Assembly: GCF_964656455.1 (NCBI RefSeq)
Contig: NC_135715.1
Location: 73,483,414 to 73,547,413 of the forward strand
Direction: 5' to 3'
Source: Halichoerus grypus
Taxonomy: Eukaryota > Chordata > Mammalia > Carnivora > Phocidae
DNA: 64,000 nt
The translations under genes were made by a program, and so were the position numbers. This document shows positions 21,246-32,097 of the stretch, in pieces. The number at the start of each line of letters is the position of its first letter. Positions within the stretch are counted from its first letter, which is position 1. The notes under the pieces are model-generated. The model saw only the letters and a list, made by a program, of their open reading frames with translations. It ran no database searches and had not been told where the DNA came from.

Positions 21246-23860
21246 GAGTAATTATTGATAAGTAAGGACTTATTAATGCCATGTTATTAATTACTTTCTG
21301 GCTGTTTTGTAGTTCCATTGTTCCTTTTATCCTCTCTTACTGCCTACCTTTGTGAATTGGTAAGTTTCCTTGGTGGTAAGTTCTGATTCCTTTCTCTTTA
21401 GCTTCTGTAAAATTACTATATGTTTTTGCTTTGTGGTTACCATGAGGCTCACCTAAAACATCTTATAGATAAAACAGTCTGTCTTAAGCTGAGAGCAACT
21501 TAATTTCAACCACATACAAAAACTCTAACCTTTTACTCCCTCTACTTGTATGTTTTTGATGTCACAATTTACTTCTTTTTATTCTATATATTTGTTAATA
21601 AATTATAGTAGCTATAGTTATCTTTCATACTCTTTTCCTTTAGCCTTTACACCATAGCTAAGTGGTTAATATACCATAGTATTACAGAATTAGAGTTTTC
21701 TAAATCTGACGGTACATTTACCTTTACCATTGTGTTGTATATTTTCATATGTTTTTATGTTACTAATTAGTGGCTTTTCATTTGATTTTGAAGAGCTCTT
21801 TTCAGCACTTCTTATAAGGCAGGTCTAGTGGGGCTGAACTCCCCAGTTTTTGTTTGTCTGGGAAAGTATTTCTTCTTCATTTCTGAAGTATAATTTTGCC
21901 AGATGGGGTATTTTTGGCTGGCATTTTTTTTTCTTTCAGCACGTTGAATATATCATTCTAGTTTCTCCTGGCCTGTAAGGTTTCTACTAAGAAATCTGAT
22001 CACCTAATGAGGTTCCTTTATAGATTAAAATCTTTTTTCCTCTCTCTTGCTGCTTTTAGGATTCTCTCTTTGTGTTTCATTTTTGACATTTTCATTATAA
22101 TGTGTCTTGGAGAAGATTGTTTTGAATTGAAATAATGGGATGGTCTATTAGATTCATGAACTTGGATTTCCAAGTCTCTTCCCAGGTTAAGAAAGTTCTT
22201 GACTATTATTTCCTAAAATTAACATTTTTCCTCCTCTTCTTCTCTTCTTCCTCTGGAACTCCAATAATTCTGGTATTCTTTCTTTTTGATGGTGTCCTAT
22301 AGAACACTTAGGCTTTTTTTTCTTTTTCCCATTCTTTTTCATTTTTTTTTTTCCTTGTTCTCCTCCTACTGGGTTATTTCAAAGTTCCTTTCTTCTGACT
22401 CGCCGATTATATCTTCTATTTGGTGCATTCTGATGTTAATGCTCTCTGTTGAATTTTTCATTTCATTTATTCAATTCTTCAGCTCCAGAATTCCTGTTTG
22501 GTTCTTTTTTATGATTTCTATTTCTTTGTTAAACTTCTCATATTGTTCATGTATTATTTTCCTGATTTTGTTGAATTGTCTTTCTCTGTCTTCTTGTGGC
22601 TCTCACTGAGTTTCTTCAGAACAGCTATCTTGAATTTCTTATCTGGTAAATCACAGGTTCCCATGTCTTGGGGTTTGACCCCTGCAGGATGATCTTTTGG
22701 TGGTGTCATGTTTCCTTGATTCCTCAGGTTCCCTGGGGTTTTGCATTGCTATTTTTGCATTTAAAGTAGCAGTCTCCTCCTCCAATCTTTACTAGCTGCC
22801 TTCAGGTGGGAGATCATTTTCATTGGTCCTACTTATATCTGGGGCTTTTTCTGACCTTGTTTGGATGTACCTGCTCCATGTCTCTTGTTTCCTCTTGTGG
22901 CTGAATTCTTCAGTTTGTATGTCTTCTCTCCATCTTACAACACACCAATCTGACTGTTGGAAACCTCTTTTTTGTTTTCCAGAAGGTGACACTACAGCTT
23001 AAGATGGTAGTTTCTTCTTTGCTTGTAGATTCTGGCTTGTTTCCTGCATGTTCTCCTGGTAACCTCCAGCTCACTCTCACTGCTGCCCTCAGGAGTGCCC
23101 ACAGAAGCTGGCTGCAGAGCAGGGGGAGTTGTGTGTGTGGCAATCAGGGTGTTGGGGATGCCCACGGGCCAGGTGGGAGAATCCTTGGGTGAGGTTTTCT
23201 CAGCAGCTCATGGGTGGGCTTTCTGCTGGAGTCCAAAATGCAGTTGGCAGGAATTGTGTTTCTTTAATGCCCTCAGATACTTGTATCTGCCACTTTCCCA
23301 ATTTCCTCCCTACTCCCTCACCCACCTCCCCCATCCCATCTTGGAGAGAGAGATAGGAGAGAAATTGGTTTCTTCAGCACCACCCTGCACAGACAAGAAG
23401 CTGGATGCTCACTCACTGCTCTTTCTTTTTCTCCACAGGAGAGATCCCTGGTGTCCTATAGTCCTAAAGTTCCTCTTTCCTACTCCAATGGGTCCAGACA
23501 TATATTTCTCTTTTTTGCACAGTAGAATGCTCTATTCTCTATAAACCTAGACATCTACAAAGGATATCTTGTCCATGGGTGTCTGCCTAAGTCAGTGTTC
23601 TCCAGTTGTTCCCAGACTGTGCCCAAGAGGGACAAGCCAGTTTATAGGCAACTGCCAGTTCCACGGCTTGTACTGTTCTGTCTGCCTGTTACCTGAGTCA
23701 CAGATGGGTGAGACTCTTCCTGGAACCCTTGGCATGTGGTACTAGATCCCACAAGTCCTACAGAGGCACTTTTGTTCATGGATGGATGCTGAATTTTAGT
23801 TGTTGAAGTGGGGACAAACAAGAGGGACATCTTATGCCACCATGATGCTGACCTCTCTGG
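21246..23860 (-). mobile_element. L1M 5' UTR and ORF1-region, antisense
   Basis: The segment contains the reversed pre-ORF1 region: 'cttcagctccagaattcctgt', 'cactgagtttcttcagaac', 'ccatgtcttggggtttgacc'. A long GC-richer 5' UTR follows, and it ends at ACATCTTATGCCACCATGAT near 23850, which is the typical reversed L1M start. The copy therefore keeps its 5' terminus. The middle (21246-22280) is more diverged. No intact ORF1 remains. Confidence 0.75.
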
Positions 23861-24925
23861 TTTTATCTCTTACATTTAGGTCTTTGACCCATTTTGAATT
23901 ATTTTTTGTGTGTTCAGTGTGGGGTAAAAGTCCAACTTCATTCTTTTGCATGTGGACATCCAGTTGTTCCAGGACATTTGTTGAAAAGACTATTCTTTCC
24001 CCCATTGAATTGTTTTGTACCCTTGGTGAGAATCAATCGACTATAACTGTGAGGGTTTATCTCTGGACTGTCACTTCTTTTCCACTGATGTATATATCCT
24101 TCCTATGCCAATACCACACCATCTTAATTACCGTAGCTTTGTAGTAAGTTTTGAAGTAGAGAAGTGTGAATTCTACTACCGTGTTCCTCTTTTTTGAGAT
24201 TGTTTTGGCTTTTCTGGATCCCTTGAATTTCCATATAAATTTTAGGATCAGCTTATCAATTTCTGCAAAGAAGCCAACTGAGATTTTAATAGGGATTTTA
24301 CTGAATCTATAGATTACTTTAGGGAGTATTGCCATTTTAACAATATTTTAAGTCTTCTGATACATGAATATGGAATGTTTTTCCGTATATTTATATCTTA
24401 ATTTTTTCCCAACAATCCTTCATAGTTTTAAAATTGAAGTTTTGCACTTTTTGGTTAAATTTATTCCTAGTATTTTATTCTTCTTGTTACTGTTGTAAGT
24501 GGGATTTTTTTTTTCATTTCATTTCTGGATTGTTCATTGCAAATATATAGAAATACAATTGAGTTTTGCATATCAATCTTGTATCTTACAACCTTGCTGA
24601 ATTACCTTATTAGTTCTAATAGATTTTAGCTGATTCCATAGGATTTTCTATATAAAAGATATCCAGTTAGTGGATCATGCAACTCTCAATCTTGGGGTTA
24701 TGAGTTCAAGCCCCACATTGGGTGTAGAGATTACTTAAAAATAAAATCTTAAAAAAAAAAAGACATGTCATCTGTGCATAGGGAGCTTTAGTTCTTCCTC
24801 TCAAATCTACATTGTCTTTATTGTCTTGCCCAGCTGCCTGGCTAGAATCTCCAGTACCATATTGAATAGAAATGGCACAGTAATCTTTCTTGAGGCCTAC
24901 CTGTGGTCCCATCCAGCTGTGTGTC
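23861..24925 (-). mobile_element. old L1 ORF2 3' part, antisense, with a nested SINE
   Basis: 'tttaggtctttgacccatttt', 'tgcatgtggacatccagttg', 'tttgtagtaagttttgaagt', 'tcaatttctgcaaagaagcc' and, past the SINE, 'catctgtgcatagggag' are reversed L1 ORF2 C-terminal sequence. It starts abruptly after the 5' end of the preceding L1M, so it is a distinct insertion. Reading frames are broken. Confidence 0.85.
24663..24764 (+). mobile_element. short carnivoran tRNA-Lys-type SINE, sense, nested in L1
   Basis: 'ggatcatgcaactctcaatc', 'ggttatgagttcaagccccac' and 'gggtgtagagattacttaaaaataaaatc' belong to the short SINEC form, ending in an A-run at about 24751-24764. The 5' head is missing. AAGATATC before it and AAGACATGTC after it are consistent with a short duplication in the L1 host. 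Confidence 0.88.
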
Positions 24926-25394
24926 ACCTGCTGATATGTGACATCTTTGGGAATTGAGTGGATCAGAACAGTATCAAGAACTGGCCCATGGCAAAATGGG
25001 AAAAGATTTGTCTTACTTGGTAAACATCAACCTTTTCATCAACAGTCTGAGTATGACAGAAACAGTTAATATGCCTACCTGTATCACTATTCTAAATTCC
25101 TTCATTTTGACCAAAAATATTCTCCATGAACTTTTGTCAAATATCTTCCTGAAAACCACAAACATTATGTCTGTATATATTGTCATCTACTAGTCTAGTG
25201 ACTTGATAGGCTCTCAAGAAAGGAAATTAACACACACATACACACACCCCACACTCTTACCTCTGCCTTCTCCAGTCCCCAAAAGTTGGATCAGGTTCAG
25301 CTGAAGGTCTGTTCATTCTCTTTTCCAAATTAATCAGAATATGGTATGAACTGTATCTGGTGCTAGTGTTGGGGTTCTTCAGGCTCATTAGCAT
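24926..25394. other. unique sequence, nothing recognised
   Basis: AT-rich sequence that may contain further L1 remnants too diverged to name. A short CA-rich stretch lies at 25230-25250. Confidence 0.3.
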
Positions 25395-25488
25395 GTGAGG
25401 CCACTGAAAGATAGGAACTCATCTATCTTGTTCATTTCTGTACTCTGGACCTTATACAGTGTTCGCCACATAAGTGGCACTTGTAAGG
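25395..25488 (+). mobile_element. L2 3'-end fragment, sense
   Basis: 'ataggaactcatctatcttgttcatttctgta' followed by 'acagtgttcgccacataagtgg' matches the L2 3' layout of 'a-g-a-c-t-c-c ... cttgttcactgctgta ... acagtgcctggcacatagtagg'. The copy is diverged. Confidence 0.5.
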
Positions 25489-25490
25489 TA

Positions 25491-25807
25491 GAGTCACCCC
25501 TTGAACAATGTGGAGGTTAGGGATGCTGACTTCCATGTAGTCGAAAATCTGTGTATAAGTTTAACTCTCCCCAAACGTAACTTCTAGTAGCCTACTATTG
25601 ACTGGAAGCCCTACCAATAATATAAACAGTTGATTAACATATATTTTATATGTTATATGTATTATATTCTTACAATAAAGTAAGCTAGAGAAAAGGAAGT
25701 GCTATTAAGAAAATTATTAGAAAGAGAAAATACACTGACAGTACTGTTCTGTATTTATTGAAAAAAATCCGCATATAAGTAGACCAATGCAGTTCAAGGG
25801 TCAATTG
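25491..25807 (-). mobile_element. MER2-type Tigger DNA transposon, near full length
   Basis: The left end reads CACCCCTTGAACAATG and the right end GTTCAAGGGTCAATTG, forming the inverted terminal repeats. A TA dinucleotide flanks each end (25489-25490 and 25808-25809), the TcMar target duplication. The interior has 'gtgtataagtttaactctcccc', 'aataaagtaagctagagaaaagg' and 'cagtactgttctgtatttattga' in MER2 order. At about 317 bp it is close to the family's usual length of about 345 bp. It never encoded a transposase. Confidence 0.88.
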
Positions 25808-25934
25808 TATTTGCTGAGTGAGCAAGTGAAAAGGGCTTTTTAGGCATAGGGAGGAATAGTGAAAGGATGATCGTGGGATGGGCGAGTGGCAGGTAGAAAT
25901 GGAACCAGATGGACTCAGGAGTGAACCTTGGTGG

Positions 25935-26050
25935 GAGAAGGAAAAGAGGCAAGGACAATGTCAGTCCTCTTCACCATGCTGTCTTCTGTGCTTGGTGGTG
26001 TCTGCAGTACATGATGCTCAATAAATATTTTTATAAAGTAATGAATGTAT
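25935..26050 (+). mobile_element. L2 3'-end fragment, sense
   Basis: CACCATGCTGTCTTCTGTGC, 'gcagtacatgatgctcaataaatattt' and a trailing 'taatgaatgtatga' match the L2 3' terminus. The upstream part is too diverged to trace. Confidence 0.6.
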
Positions 26051-26161
26051 GAAACAGAGCAGGGAGTGGAAAAACTAAAAGAAGAGCAAAGCAGAAATGT
26101 ACTCAAAAGGTGAAAGAAACAAAAAAATTTGCAACCACAATAGGTTCCCATCACAATTTGT

Positions 26162-26179
26162 AAAAAAAAAAAAAAAAAA
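26162..26179 (+). repeat. poly-A run
   Basis: Eighteen consecutive A bases with no recognisable retroelement body on the left. They could be the tail of an unidentified retrocopy. Confidence 0.8.
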
Positions 26180-28652
26180 TAGTATCTAGGACCTGTCTAT
26201 GAAGCAAAGATTTTGTAGGGAGAGTGTACTGGGATGATCTGGCCACATGACCAATATTTGCTCCTCCTGGTCATAGAATTTGCCCTTTATCTCTGCTTCT
26301 TTCCTACCCTAGTGAGCTGGGTTGAACGGCATCTTTTCTCTCTTTCTCCTAAAGACAATAGCTCCCAGGATCCTTGCTTCTTGGTTCCACTGCTCTGGGC
26401 CTCCCTCTGGTGTAGCTCAGAATCTTAGGGAACTTCGAAGCAGGTGACACACCAAGACCAAAAGTTATATAGAGAATGTTAGGAGAAATGGACACTAGAG
26501 TTCAAAACCCTCAAAAGGTCAAACCTCCAAAACCAAGTCTGCCTCTCCACCTCCATTGTCTTGGCCAAGACATCTTTCCTTGTTTCACTAATACTCAGTG
26601 TTGTAATCTCTTATTACCAAAAGCTCACCTGCACTTAAGGATTTGGGAACAAGTTTTCCCTGCCAATATCTAAAGTGGTGGCAGAGGAAGCATGTCCTCA
26701 ATGGCGAATGAGAGAGGTAGTAGGGAACCTGGAAGAGCATAGCATCAAAAGAAGAGAGTTTTGAGGGGGCAGGTAGACTCCGCAGTACCGAATGCAGAGA
26801 GGAGTCAAGAAGGATGGAGACTAAAGACTGGGAGTTTGGGAATCCAGGGCCTTTGTTTATGAAAGCAGTTCCCATTCTCATGGTGCTGGGAGAAATAAAA
26901 GTAGTAGGTTAGGAGTGAATAGGAAATGAGGCAAAAAGGGGAATGCTTATATATTCCAAAGGTCAGGGGACTGCAAGGCCATTTGATGAGAATGAACAAG
27001 GGGGAGGCAGATGATTCAGGAAGAGTGCTCACAAGTGTGGAAGAGCTGTTGGGAGAAACAGGAGAGAAGGCAGAAGCTCTGGGCTGGACTGAGAGCTCCA
27101 TAGGCAGTGTGGCTGTCGGGGTCTGGGAAAACCAATGTGTGGATGGGCTGGTGTCTTTGGGAAGCACGGTGCTGTGGTGTCTGCATAGCATTCTGGTTTG
27201 CTGGGTCTGACCACACCCTTGGTGGCTCCTGCCTTATAGTCATTGGACGTCTTGCGTGCAGGTGCTCAGTGTCTGAGAGGGCATTGCCGGATAGAGTGAA
27301 GGAAAGGTAACTATTTCTCTGTCTCTGATGACATGGCCTTCCTCCAGAACTTGAAGGGTCTGTACAGTGACCCCCCCCAAAAAATGTGCTATGGCTCAAA
27401 CATGATGGAAGTATATTTCTGCCTCAGGAAGTCCAAAAATGATGTTTCCGCTCAGAGAAGAGGTCTCCTCCAGGCAGTGAATCAGAGTCCCAGGATCCTG
27501 CTGTCTTGTAGCTTCTCCATCTCCTGCATGTGGTTTTTGTAGTCCTCTGTATCAGCTGGCCAAAGAGAAAGGCACAGAGGCCTGTCCATGGGAAGGTTAT
27601 AAGGTCCAGGCTGAATGGGTACATCAGTTCTGCCCCCACAACCACACCCAACCAGAAAGGGGCCTGGGAGGTACAATGTAATTTCACACCCCTGGAGAAG
27701 AGATGGGTTTGGTGAACAACAGGTGGCAATTCGTGCCATGGAAAGATATGAAACAACTGAGTGAACAAAACCCCAGCAAGGACTGCTGTCACAGAGCATG
27801 TTAACACTTAGTTACAGTCTGTACTTTGTCGCCTTAGGACAGGAAACTTGCCTGGAAATATGAAGGCATTTGTCAGATGCCCATCAGCCTTCAGTCCTGC
27901 CCCGTTATTGGCAAAAGCGGCTGCAGTGGAATAAAGCAGAAGCTCTTTTCTAAATCCTAAGCCACCCTCAAACAGCTCAAAGTCCAACTAGCATCCTCCT
28001 CAAAAATAACAGGAGCCAGCAGGGTGAGCAGGCTGGGCCAAAGCAGGAGGGGGCACAGGGTGAGCTGTTGACACTGGGGCCAATTCAGATGAGATTTCCC
28101 TCATGTCAACCCCAGGGCCTGCTGATGGGTCATCTGGTGGCCCTGTGTGTGACACTGCAGGGTCCCGGGCCCCCTGAAAGCTGTGGCCATTTTCTCCTAT
28201 TGGGGTGGAGAGCTGCTGGGAGAGGTTTCTCTTAAAGGAAGCCTGTAGGGCCTGGTGTGGCAGGTGCACAGCCCCACACAAAGAACCCAGTGGAGCAGCC
28301 TTGGTTGCTAAGTGACTCCTCCTAAAACCAGAGGCAGAGGTGGCTGTGGCTGGAATCCCACCATTCTGTACACCATTGTGCACCTCTGCATTGCTGGCCC
28401 CCAACCCCATACTCCTGCATGTCCACAGCCTCTGGCTGGCTTTCTTCCAGTCCATCTCGGCCTTTCTCTAAGCAGTGAAGAGGTCAGGGGCCACACAGTT
28501 CCCCTTCCCTTTGCTGTGGATGTGCGAGGCCTGCTCCTTCTTGCCTGGCTGCCAGGGCTGGGGCTTCCTTCTCCATAAGCCCCTAGATCTGGGGCATGGG
28601 GCTCTCAGGAGGGCTGGGGGTGGCATTTCCAGACAGGAGTGTCCTGGGCAAC
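26180..28652. other. unique sequence, nothing recognised
   Basis: About 2.5 kb of sequence without a recognisable interspersed repeat or a coding exon I can support. Several overlapping short frames near 27.0-27.4 kb and 27.42-27.81 kb occur on both strands, as expected by chance at this base composition. Confidence 0.35.
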
Positions 28653-28794
28653 CCTCCCTCCCTTCCTCCCTCCATTCCTCCCTTTATCCCTTCCTCCCAT
28701 CCTTCCTTCCTCCCCTCCTTCTGTCCTTCCTTTCTTCCTTCCTTCCTTCCTTCCTTCCTTCCTTCCTTCCTTCCTTCCTTCCTTCCTTCCTTCT
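28653..28794 (+). repeat. (TTCC)n microsatellite with degenerate flank
   Basis: CCTCCCTTCC-type irregular units lead into an uninterrupted run of about fifteen TTCC units (28735-28793). A tract this pure is likely to be length-polymorphic between individuals. All open frames crossing it are artefacts with Pro-Ser-Phe-Leu or Arg-Lys-Glu-Gly repeats. Confidence 0.95.
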
Positions 28795-29561
28795 GGTATC
28801 TGGTGCACGATGACCCCCCACTGGCAGCTTTCCTTCCTTCTCACTGATCACTTAAGCAAAAATATTTTCCCACTTATTAAAATAGTTGTCATATTGCAAA
28901 GGCAATTTTTTCATGAAGATGTGACTAACCTCCCTCATAGATGTTTTTTTCACCCTGGCATTCATATTATCTATGATTTGTTATAACCACCATGATCATC
29001 AGGGCCCCTGTCTCCTGCCCACCTCTTTCTCATGGCCACACCCTCCCCCAGCCTTCCCTCTCACAGTAACCTGTGCCACCTCCGGTGGGGTGCATCCCTG
29101 TCTCCACCAAGTCCTGTAGTCTTCCATCAAGTCTTCCTTGAATATGGGGCAGGGCACAGGGGTGATGCTCTTTCAAGGGCTAGGCCCCACTGACTCATCT
29201 GGAAGAATCCCCAGGATGCCAATCACCAGGAACCTCAATTACTTACTGTCTTCTTTTGTGTGAATGTCGAAGACATGACTCTTTTGGGCAGAACAGTTGG
29301 ATAAAGGAGCTTCTTCTTCCAAGTTGGATGCAGACTCCTACCAAGGGGCCTGGCGTGGAATCTGACACGTGTCCAATGTTAGCCCCCACGTTCCCCGCCG
29401 CAACTGGGTACCATTGTGAAGTGCACAGACTGCACAAGTATGTATGTCGACCCCAAAAGCTGCTACTGCTCCAAGGCCCTGACATGGAAAAATATATGAC
29501 ATTTGTATCCCCCAGTGGTCACCGTCCTGGCCAGAAGACCCTCCGGACCTGATATGATAAT
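28795..29561. other. unique sequence, nothing recognised
   Basis: No repeat family or convincing exon is visible. Small overlapping frames at 29243-29589 are in opposite orientations and look random. Confidence 0.35.
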
Positions 29562-29640
29562 AGTGGTCCCTTTTATTGAGGATCACCATGTGTTAAAGTC
29601 TGATTTATGTTTACGTTAGCTCATTTAACTCAGGACCTCT
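29562..29640 (-). mobile_element. MIR-like fragment, antisense
   Basis: TTTATTGAGGATCACCATGT followed by 'ttacgttagctcatttaactc' resembles the start of an antisense MIR. It is short and diverged. Confidence 0.4.
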
Positions 29641-29859
29641 GCAGCTGGCCACTGCCCCTGCTTTCAGGCCTCACACTTCTTCTTCTTCTTTTTTTTTTAG
29701 GCCTCATGCTTCTTGTTGTGCCCGCTTAGACTGGGCCACTGAGATTTCTCTTCAGTTCCTCTCTGAACTGGATGGAATCTGTCTTTAAGGACAGAAGGAA
29801 GCTGTCCACATGTACGCATTTCATTGTTTGACTCTTAACTCAGACTTGCTGCGTCTTTT

Positions 29860-29877
29860 TTTTTTTTTTTTGGCAGC
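29860..29877 (+). repeat. poly-T run
   Basis: About 17 consecutive T bases. I could not identify a retrocopy on its right side. A shorter T-run with CTT units lies at 29677-29698. Confidence 0.75.
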
Positions 29878-29894
29878 ATCGGCTTCAAGGGTAG

Positions 29895-30070
29895 GACAAT
29901 GAACATTGTTTATTGACCTTTGACTGTGAACCTGATATAGTAATTCATGCAGTCCTCACATCAATCCTTTGAGGGAGCTGTTGTCAACCCCTTTTTGTAC
30001 ATATGCAAATCGAAGTGCAGGAAGTCTTCCGGCTTCCCCAGGTCCCACAACCAGAATCTAACCCCAGAAA
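29895..30070 (-). mobile_element. MIR SINE, antisense
   Basis: 'tgtttattgacctttgactgtgaacc', 'gcagtcctcacatcaatcctttgaggga', 'cctttttgtacatatgcaaatcg' and 'ccccaggtcccacaaccagaatct' follow the antisense MIR order. Confidence 0.7.
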
Positions 30071-30244
30071 TCCTGACATCACAGCCTGGTTCCCACCTGG
30101 CCATGGCCTTATGATCTGCTGACATGGAAACTTTCAGGGTGGACATTTTCTTTCTTGAGGGATTCTTTAAGTAGAAAATATGAGGTTGAGGAGAAGAAAT
30201 GTCAGTTAAAAGAGATACAGTGATTACAAATATGTACTCGGCCA

Positions 30245-30470
30245 GGGTGACCTGGACACAGGTGCCACTATGCCACCTAAAATCATATGGCTTTGGGCAA
30301 GTGACTGAACTTCTCCCTGCCTCAACAGCATGTTCGTCTGTAAAGTGGGATTAATAATGGGGTATGGCTATTGTGAGTAGTAAGTGAGAAAATCGAGGTC
30401 AAGTACTGAATACAGGGCCTGGGGCATGTTAAAGGCCCACTCCTGGCTGTTCTTGCTATTATTCCTACGG
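30245..30470 (+). mobile_element. MIR SINE, sense
   Basis: 'gacctggacacaggtgccac', ATGGCTTTGGGCAAGTGACT, 'aacttctccctgcctca', 'tctgtaaagtgggattaataatgg' and 'acagggcctggggcatgtta' match the MIR sense consensus blocks in order. Confidence 0.85.
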
Positions 30471-31194
30471 ACATAACCCTCCCCACTGATGTCACCTCAT
30501 TGCCTGTCAGCTTCAAGCAGCCTATGAAGGCATCCTACACCCTCTGGGGTCTTTGGTATCATGGCTGGCCATCATGGGGATGAAGACATTGCCCTGAGTC
30601 AATGACAAAGGTCCTAGAAAGGGACCAGCAGCTTTCATCACCACCATGTTTGCAAAAAATGTAAGTTCACAAGAAACCCCTGTAAGGTTCCCAAATACCT
30701 ACTGCCCACTCAGCAGTGCTGTGACCTTTCTCCTCAACGTTGTGCTTCTCTGAATTGTTTTACAAGATGGTGGTAGGCAAGAGACTGGCTGGCCACCCGT
30801 GGTTCTTGAGAAGGATGCCCGCCAAACCCCGCAGCTTCACCACCAACTCTGGAAGATGATATCCTTGAACATTCCTTAAATAAATTCATTTTCAACTCAA
30901 GGCTCAGCAGCTGAGTGGGGAAGAGTTACCACAGGCCACCATGAGAGGGTGCCCCAAAGCCACTTCTTAACGTCGCCCACACCCCTGCAGGCAGGAGACC
31001 AAGGTTTCATCTTTCTCATAGAAAAGTAAACACACACCAGGATATAACCTGCCATCATAATCTATTTGTGCACATTTTAAAAGCCTGTAAGCATGCAGTT
31101 TCGTTTTCATTTCATTCCTCAATTGTTCATATTCTTGCTGTACTCTGCCCTCCAGGGAAAGGATTGGAAAATGGATTGAGAAACAGTTATTAAT
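30471..31194. other. unique sequence with an unexplained minus-strand open frame
   Basis: No repeat is recognised. On the minus strand 30967-31200 encodes about 78 residues, including RVQQEYEQLRNEMKTKLHAY, which looks like a short charged coiled coil. A pyrimidine-rich stretch ending in CAG precedes it. I cannot assign a family. Another stretch (30550-30900) ends in AATAAA and could be a decayed retrocopy, but I could not identify it. Confidence 0.3.
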
Positions 31195-31290
31195 AACCAA
31201 TAATTAATGACCATGTTTCAGGTAGTGGGATAAACACTTTTTATTCATTGCCTCTGATTCTTACAGCCACCCTGTTTGGGGGGATGCTGT
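31195..31290 (-). mobile_element. MIR fragment, antisense
   Basis: 'accatgtttcaggtagtggga', 'taaacactttttattcattg' and 'ttacagccaccctgtttgggg' match the first third of an antisense MIR. Confidence 0.6.
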
Positions 31291-31699
31291 TATGCTCTTT
31301 TTCTTTGCTGTTCCTGAACTTAATTTTTTTATTAATGAAAATTTCATTATGAAAATTTTAATTAATCTAATTAATTAATTAAATTTTATAATGAAAAATT
31401 TTTTCTTTATGAGAAATTGTAAAAATGCAGAGAAGTGGACTTTCCAATGTGGTATTTTCTCAATTAAACGTCCTTGGGAGGCAGTATAAAAAGCTGTATG
31501 ATAAACGACTACTCAATACCCAATAACAAATTATAATTGTTGTTTAACGACCAACAGCATTCTTTCCAGGCATATTATAGACACGTGGGAATGGCTACGG
31601 GGCTGACAGCACTACCTTAGGTTTATCGATTGTTATATGTACACTTTCCAGTGCTCTTCATTCCTTCTTATATTTCCATGCTTCCACCTGGGATCATTT
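31291..31699. other. AT-rich unique sequence
   Basis: Apart from the palindrome at 31336-31403, no gene or repeat is recognised. Sequence near 31440-31560 has AAACG/AACGAC-type motifs but no recognisable origin. Confidence 0.3.
31336..31403. repeat. AT-rich imperfect palindrome
   Basis: ATTTCATTATGAAAATTTTA is followed, after a short TAATTAATT-rich centre, by a near reverse complement, AATTTTATAATGAAAAATTT. Each arm is about 29 bases with a few mismatches, and nearly all pairs are A-T. It could be a miniature inverted-repeat remnant or simply low-complexity sequence that folds. Confidence 0.55.
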
Positions 31700-32097
31700 T
31701 CTTTCTGTTTAAAGAAAGTGTGTGTGTGCTGGAAACAAATTTTCTCAGGTTTTGGTGTCTGGAAATATTACGAGTTTACCTTAACTCTTGAAGAATATTT
31801 TTGGTGGCTGTTGTAGGATGCTAGATTTCAGCTGTTTTCTTTCAGGGCTTTGAAGATATGATTCCATGTCTTTGGGCTTCTATTGTTTCTGATGGAAGTT
31901 AGTAGTCAGTCTTATTTTTGGTGCTGTGAGGGTGACGTATATTCCCACCCCCCTGGTTTCTGGGAAGTTTTTCTCTTTGTCTTTGGTTCTTATAGCATTT
32001 TATTATAATATTGTGTATTCTTGGAGTTCCTCTTCTTGAGTCTGTGGCTCTATTTCTTCAATCAGTTTTAAGTATCTCTTTAAATATTGTTTCTTCA
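31700..32097 (-). mobile_element. old L1M 5' region, antisense, left part
   Basis: 'ctagatttcagctgttttctttcag', 'gattccatgtctttgggcttc', 'atattgtgtattcttggagttc' and 'ctatttcttcaatcagtttta' resemble the pre-ORF1 region of old L1s, comparable with 21.8-22.3 kb. It is split by a younger L1 and resumes at 33409. Confidence 0.7.

Noticed and set aside
28475..28847. Pro/Ser/Leu- or Arg/Lys/Glu/Gly-rich frames on both strands
   Set aside because: These are direct translations of the TTCC microsatellite.
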